NCBI RefSeq assembly: GCF_000344685.1
Contig: NW_006920421.1
Span: 451,858-515,857 of the forward strand
Direction of reading: 5' to 3'
From: Gloeophyllum trabeum ATCC 11539
Taxonomy: Eukaryota > Basidiomycota > Agaricomycetes > Gloeophyllales > Gloeophyllaceae
DNA: 64,000 bases
Position numbers and translations under genes: made by a program. The notes beneath the pieces are model-generated. The model saw nothing but the letters and a program-made list of their open reading frames with translations. It ran no database searches and had not been told where the DNA came from. Below are positions 58,632-64,000 of this stretch, piece by piece. Positions within the stretch are counted from its first letter, which is position 1; every line of letters starts with the position of its first letter.

Positions 58632-61188
58632 TCAAGCAAGGAACGACGACATGCCACCCAGCGAAAACCCGTCGAGCCTGCCCCGCTTCCCGAACCCACT
58701 GACACCATCAGCTAACGGCGAGCGAGATCGCCCCCTTTTTCGTCTACCCCCCACGGTCGGTGAAGTGAAGTATCGCTCGATGGGCTGCTTCCGCGACTTG
58801 GTAGAATTGTCATTGTTTACGGAAGCGGGACTCGTGGGATTCGAGCGTAGAAAGGATTCCATGACCGAGCGTGGCGACGCTTCGGGATTCGTCCACGTTC
58901 TCGGAGGCCGTTTCTTATACTAGTGCATGAGCAATATGAGCGGTGCATCTCACCAGCCGCTGTGACCACATATGAGATGTAAGGGTATTACTCACCGTTT
59001 CCAGCTCCGGCTTTCCTCTCCATTTGGCTATGGCTTCGTAGTACCTTAGAGCGGCTCTCTCCACAGGCTCCGCTGGATAGATGGAAGCCAGCTCCTCAAG
59101 GTGACTGGAAAGATCGACCACATCCTCTGGAATGTCAAAGAACTGCCACGACAGATGAGAGAGCTGTCCGATACGTAGATAGATGAAAACGTTAGTTATA
59201 CCTTCTTCTGCCTTTCCTTCATCTCGTTGTGATACTCCTTCTCGGCACCTTCAGGATGGGATCTTCCTTGGGCATCCTTATGCTTCAACGACGGAAACAG
59301 GATCTTCGCAGCGTCCACAAGCTCCGGCAGATCATCCGGATCAAATTTCATAAGCTCTTCATCCTCCTCCTCTTCATCCTCCTTGGGATCTTTGACGATG
59401 TGCCCGTTCCCGTTAACTTGGTTCTGTGAGAGTCCCAAGCCAACGCCGAACAGGCACTCCACAGCTTTATAACCTTCCCAGCCACCCACTAGGTATCCCT
59501 CCAATGCGGCGCGAGTTAATAGCCCTACAAGCAACATATACCACTCTCGTGTAGGCTGAAGCGCAGGAACCCGCGGCGACGACGAAGAGGCATTCGAAGC
59601 GCTTGATGGAGGCACCCTGTTATTCAGCGCTGGGGCGGGGACGGTGTATTGAGTCACAATAAACGGCGAACTGGCGTACGTTCCTCGGTTACTGGATGGG
59701 GTGGGCTCCGAACCACCTTCAGGGCTCTTGCTCTGCTCTGGTTGTCCTTGCCCCTCACCATCCTCTCCCTCGTCACCACTCTCTTCCTCATCGACGCCAA
59801 TGTGCCCTACCTCCCTCGCGAGCTCCATGGCTACCAAAGCTGAGAGCCTTATAAAACGCACGACAACCTCGGCTAGGCTTTCCTCTTTCTCCAGGTCCGT
59901 CATGCCAACACCATTTTTCACCCGATATTTACCTTTCCATTCAGCTCTTACTAGACTGCAACTTAGCCCTGGAGCGAAACCAAAGCGCGTTGTGGCCGGG
60001 CGCGTCGTAAGCTCCAAGCAAATGTGACAGCCGGAGTAGAGATGACGCGAGCATCGGGTGGAAGGAGGAGGGTATGTGTACGTCGTGTTGGTGAAGCGAG
60101 GACGCGCGCCCGTGGCGTACAGAGACATTGCTCGATGGTCGGGTTCCATCGAGGACGCACGCGGAGCTTCATATGACTACGAGAACGTCATCTTACCCAC
60201 TTACAAAACAGGGTTAGGACAGCGTACTCACGGTCTGGGTGTCTGACCAGAGTTTGGCAAACACTATGCCACCATTTGTCGTTGCCGAATTCGTAACTAC
60301 CGACGAGACGCGAGACAGCGGTCCCAGTACATATGGTAGACCATCCGGCATTCCATTAGCAGCGGCAGGTGGCGGTCTACCACGTGAGAAAAGGTCGTTA
60401 TAGAGCGTAGCCAAAGCGAGCCTCAGCCTCACTCCATTAGGTAGAGTATGAGGGTGCGGGATACGAGAACGAGATGGCTTGGCTGTCATTAAGTCGTCCG
60501 GGAACGGATGAACTGGCGGCGGCTGATCGAGCATTGATGTCACAGTCTTTTCTAACCCTTCAGCTCGCAATTTGAGAGATTTGGCAAGCCGTAGGTCCTG
60601 TTTTTGCTTGCGCCTCTCGCGTTCCTCCTCCTCCTCTCGCTCGGTCCGCGACTGAGGAACGCCGAAGGCCATCCCAAGAGTACCTCCACCAATAAGAATC
60701 GGATCGATGACGGGAGGCGGGGTAGGAGGCCCCTTCTTCTTGGTGAAGAGCACTTCGATGCTTTCTCCATCGCTCTCGGCCTCTTCCTCCTCATCGTAAT
60801 TTTCGGGTCTCTCACGGTGCACGTAATGGATCGAATCCGGCCCACCTGATCGGTCTGTCATTCCGAGTTCGGCCCGTGCTTGTGCGAACCGAGTACGAGC
60901 ATGAACCCACAGAATATGGTCGATGATCAAAGTGCGAGTGGATTTTTCTCTAGGTGGTATCGTATGGAGATGATGGGCATGCCTATGCGCAGGGGCAGTG
61001 AAGACGGCCGAAGACGGGTGTGTGGGTTTGACAGCTGTTCGTCCTGATTGTCCGCTTTGTCCAGCCTGACCCAGCGATGATGTGGCACCTGAATATGAAG
61101 GTACAGGGAAAGACGGCAGCGATCGTTGACCCTGTCCGTCTGGTATCGGATTACTTTGTGGAACCAGTAAAAACGGTGGTTGGGACAT
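58632..61188 (-). CDS. conserved basidiomycete protein of unknown function
   Basis: Four exons (61188-60232, 60176-59202, 59142-58996, 58919-58632) join in phase to 788 residues. I recognise it only as a conserved but uncharacterised type. Conserved-looking blocks are REKSTRTLIIDHILWVHART, FAQARAELGM, RLAKSLKLRAEGLEKTVTSM, LPNGVRLRLALATLYNDLF, a Cys/His motif RCSRHLYSGCHICLE near residue 350, VVRFIRLSALVAMELAREV, REWYMLLVGLLTRAALEGYL, and EPVERAALRYYEAIAKWRG. Between them are acidic runs (EDEEEEDEELMKFDPDDLPE). The C-terminus is basic with KKRPP, SRKQPIERYF and GGRRKRGRSRS, so nuclear localisation is plausible. No enzyme motif seen. Confidence 0.75.
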
Positions 61189-61705
61189 TATGGTCTATGC
61201 CCGGATACAGAACTGAATATTTTGAGTCTCTGTCAGAATGCGACGACTTACAGAGCTGCGAGGAAGTCCCCTCCTTTGAACTCCTTGTCTACCAGCTTCC
61301 GGTTAGAAAAGCATGCAGTTTCACCTCTAATGCCTTGATCCAGCCTGAAGACGCGTCGAGTCGCTGTAATTCAGAAATGCTGATGAGGAATAACCCACTT
61401 CGGGAAAATGAGGAATGGCTATGAAAAATAGGGAAAATGCGGGAACTGATGAGTCCCCTATTTCTTCCGAAGGTGGCGTGGGTCGCCGGTTATTGCCGTT
61501 CATCAGTCTGAAGCTCATGATCAAACGGTCGCAATTCGAGCCTTCATTATGTCGATTACGTCTACTGGTGTCTTTAATTGTGGAAGTCCCATGTGTCTCT
61601 AAACGGACAGACATCGGAACACCTTGAATATAAGGGTATCGGGAATGTAGACTGAGTCGGTTTGAGTGTACGTAGGAGAGCAAGCGCCTTCACGACGTAA
61701 CGAGG
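61189..61705. other. intergenic, no gene recognised
   Basis: Upstream of the 58.6-61.2 kb gene and downstream of the zinc-finger gene. Nothing else seen. Confidence 0.5.
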
Positions 61706-62988
61706 TTAGTTCTTGTGTACTAACTTCACATGTCTCTTTAGATCGCTCTTCCTGGCGAAAGACTTGGTACAATTGTCTGAAGAGCAGTGGTGACTTCGCT
61801 CTCCCTTATGAGATGCCACATGGCCTGGATTACGAAGTGAGAAAGAGGTCCCTTTCGCTGGATACTTACGAAATCGCCTACCTTTCAGATTGTTTCTTCT
61901 AGTGAAAGTAGATCCGCATAGATTGCAGAGCCACTTGGCTGGATTCTTCCTCCGAAAAAAGCTCGCGGCCTTGATAGCGCTCGTGCCGACCTCTTGCTTC
62001 ACCACGGGCTCATAAACAACTCGGGATGATTTCATATTATCTGTCTGAACGCAGGAGCTCGTTTCGGCATTTGATTGGTCAAAGCTTGTTCTTGATGTTA
62101 TAGGAGTGTCGTATGGGGATCCCCACCTGCGGTAAGGAGACCTGCTCATCCTGCTGGCAGTGCTTGAGCCCCTTGAAAGGTCCATACTCCTCAAATCAGC
62201 CGAATCTGGATGCAGGTATGTTTTTGCGTCCTCAAGCGGTGGAAACATTGCGGAAGTGGCAGGAATATGGTGTGAAGACGCCTCGAATCCTCCCGCGCTT
62301 GTGCCAGTAACTGACGCATTCACGCGGTCGCACTGTATACCGTAAGAGTTCATGAGCCTATTCGGGACTTGATTGACTGTAGAGAAGGAAGGTGGCAGGC
62401 TTCGCTCCCGATACGTCGCATAGGTAGGGTCACGCATCGGGTCCGTGGCAATGGTGCTGATTTCCCCCGTTTCCTCCCCGGAATATCTACTTGTCGATGG
62501 TCCCAATTGAAGCTCTTGCTGAAATGAGTCGCATAGCAGGGGAACATTCGAAGGAAAAACCTGCTGCCTATCGATATGGGCGTGATTCGATGGCATGCGT
62601 ATGCTGGTCTCCGTGATTTCTTCAGCTTTGTCGTGAAATCGATGGGACCAGTCCACTGTAGCATTATCTGCTTCCGCACTAACATTGCTTTCGCTGATGT
62701 CGTACCCATCAGGCTGACCAAGCGATGAACTGTCAAGGCCGTCGGCGTTTTCCTGCATCGATATCAGGGTGTCAGCATTTGCCTGCCTATAATGGCATCT
62801 ATAGTGATGAAGACATGTGAGTCGCCGCACGATGAAGAAAAGAATAATGATGACCTTTGAGGAGATAGTGCCAGGATCTTGTCATCATCTATTTTTTGTG
62901 CAGTTAACGCCGATAGTATCTCAGGCCATTGAGTACCACCGGCAGCAGCTGTCTGGTAAGATGGTTGCGCGTAAAGGTGTTGGGACAT
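61706..62988 (-). CDS. C2H2 zinc-finger transcription factor
   Basis: Three exons (62988-62855, 62786-61882, 61824-61706) join in phase to 385 residues. The second exon uses the acceptor at 62787, the only nearby AG in phase. Residues 1-300 are low-complexity and Ser-rich, probably a regulatory region. Two fingers sit at the extreme C-terminus: CNLCGSTFTRRNNLKGHVAS then H (C-x2-C-x12-H-x3-H, split by the last intron after the Lys of NNLK) and CSSDNC...FARKSDLKRH...H (C-x4-C-x12-H-x4-H), ending HKN. The intron at the same place within finger 1, and similar finger residues, link it to the gene at 63631 as a likely paralogue. DNA-binding role inferred; target unknown. Confidence 0.8.
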
Positions 62989-63630
62989 CGTCTAACGAGG
63001 CCCATCGCCGGTCTGCTCTGGGAATATATATACATGCTCTTTGAGGTGCATCAGGCTCAGCTTCACAGCCACGCACTGACTAAAATTAGGACAGTACCGC
63101 TGTCAATGTCCATAGCGCGGTCGGAACTGTAAGGGTCTCATGAAAGCAGTCGCGCGGAGGAATCGAACTGATTCATTCTCCGTCATTCAGCGCGTTGCAC
63201 AGCTCTGGAACTTCCGAAACGAGGAACGAGTTGGCGACCTTGAGTGAAGGCTGTACGGACCCGGCATCTTTACCGTCTACGCCTGCGGCACTTCACACTG
63301 CGGGTGGGCGATATATTGAACACGTCATGTAAATATTGTAATGGTAGAACGAGCAACTTAACTATACAGGAGCAGAAGGGCCCATCTCAGTTTCTAGAGA
63401 CGGTAGATGAACGTTCGTATAATGTCGGGAGGAATCTATATGTTATTACAATGGATCGCCGAGGGCAAGAAAAGATAGATGAGGGCATTACTCGATCCGA
63501 TAGGTATAGAGCGAGATCATACTGCTGCCGGCGCTAGCTATGTGTACAAGTAACATTGTATGCAGTAGCCATCCAAGCGCCTGTCCTCTTCAGACAGGCG
63601 CAGCGGTGGCTAAACTGGATACAATGTCAC
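62989..63630. other. intergenic between two C2H2 genes
   Basis: No exon recognised. A plus-strand frame at 63244-63537 lacks any domain. A GGAATCGAACT word at about 63160 looks like a tRNA T-arm, but no tRNA folds around it. Confidence 0.45.
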
Positions 63631-64000
63631 TCAGCACGGCCTGGAAACGGATGTGTCCGAGTGAAGGTTGTGGACCTTCTTCTCGTGCCTCCTAAGGTCG
63701 CTCACTCGAGCGAAGGATTTATCGCATCCGTCGCGCTGGCATGCAAACGGCTTTTCACCGGAATGTGCAGTATAATGCCCTGCGATACATTCATTTAAGA
63801 CCAAGCTTACAGTGCACAGAGATGGGAAAGATACGGCACCTTGGAGATTGCTTCTTCTGGTAAAGGACTGTCCACAACCAGGCACCTCGCACAGGAATCG
63901 TGCTTCATTCGTTCTCCGCATCTCACTTGCTTCTTTTATTGCCTGGCTTGTGACTTGAGGCTTCCTCACGTCCGTGGGAGGAGGGACGGAGGATGCTGAA
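63631..64000 (-). CDS. C2H2 zinc-finger transcription factor, 3' part (runs off the window)
   Basis: Two minus-strand exons: the last one 63779-63631 and the preceding one from 63840 to beyond 64000. Fingers are CEVPGCGQSFTRRSNLQG then HYTAH (C-x4-C-x12-H-x3-H), split by an intron after the Gln of SNLQ, and CQRDGC...ARVSDLRRHEKKVH (C-x4-C-x12-H-x4-H). A short tail SDTSVSRPC ends at the stop. TGEKP-type linker residues (SGEKPF) are present. The upstream part MRRTNEARF is basic. Intron position and finger layout match the neighbour at 61706-62988, suggesting tandem duplication. Confidence 0.75.
   Translation of the reverse strand, partial: SASSVPPPTDVRKPQVTSQAIKEASEMRRTNEARFLCEVPGCGQSFTRRSNLQGAVSFPSLCTVSLVLNECIAGHYTAHSGEKPFACQRDGCDKSFARVSDLRRHEKKVHNLHSDTSVSRPC

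Noticed and set aside
63140..63230. tRNA-like sequence on the minus strand
   Set aside because: A T-arm-like AGTTCGATTCC word is present, but neither a T stem nor a matching acceptor stem can be formed.
1..64000. A biosynthetic or defence gene cluster
   Set aside because: The identified genes have unrelated roles and separate promoters; no co-oriented set or pathway emerges.

Overview
This window is fungal nuclear DNA, most likely from an agaricomycete basidiomycete (a wood-decay or polypore-type mushroom). Genes carry many short GT..AG introns (about 50-75 bases, CTAAC-type branch points), and exons of nearly every gene join in consistent phase. The families also fit: a Grifola-type peptidyl-Lys metalloendopeptidase, a Plavaka-class transposase known from Agaricomycetes, two-FAS1 GPI proteins, a Crz1-like C2H2 factor and Zn2Cys6 factors. 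All intron boundaries were read by eye; families were recognised from memory, with no database search.

Layout. 1-10.9 kb: an intact PPS1-like dual-specificity phosphatase, a secreted M35 (aspzincin) protease and a small one-pass membrane protein. 10.9-14 kb: a MITE and an unusual membrane protein with two voltage-sensor-like four-helix units. 14.4-17.2 kb: a decayed class I histone deacetylase copy and an unrecognised gene with a broken frame. 17.9-21.8 kb: a 3.9 kb long-inverted-repeat element with palindromic ends and a 7-base target duplication, itself hit by a hAT-like MITE and a second insertion. 22.3-25.5 kb: a Crz1-like zinc-finger factor. 25.7-28.5 kb: exon-like pieces of an unknown gene. 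29-35.6 kb: a small Ser-rich membrane protein, an alpha/beta hydrolase and an unknown membrane protein. 36.1-38.8 kb: repeats around a sequencing gap. 39.7-48.1 kb: an NmrA-like Rossmann protein, a secreted Pro-rich repeat protein and a many-exon Zn2Cys6 factor. 49.8-58.3 kb: a fasciclin (FAS1) gene split by a Plavaka transposon that carries a transposase and a divergent accessory gene. 58.6-64 kb: a conserved unknown protein and two neighbouring C2H2 factors, the last cut by the window edge.

The genes form no pathway or cluster; each has its own promoter, several with a visible TATA box 60-175 bases upstream of the start. The strongest theme is repeated insertion: at least six mobile elements, two nested in another element and one splitting a host gene. 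Both runs of N (37530-38034 and 55885-56494) are flanked by identical sequence on each side, so they are probably scaffolding artefacts in which overlapping contig ends were not merged.
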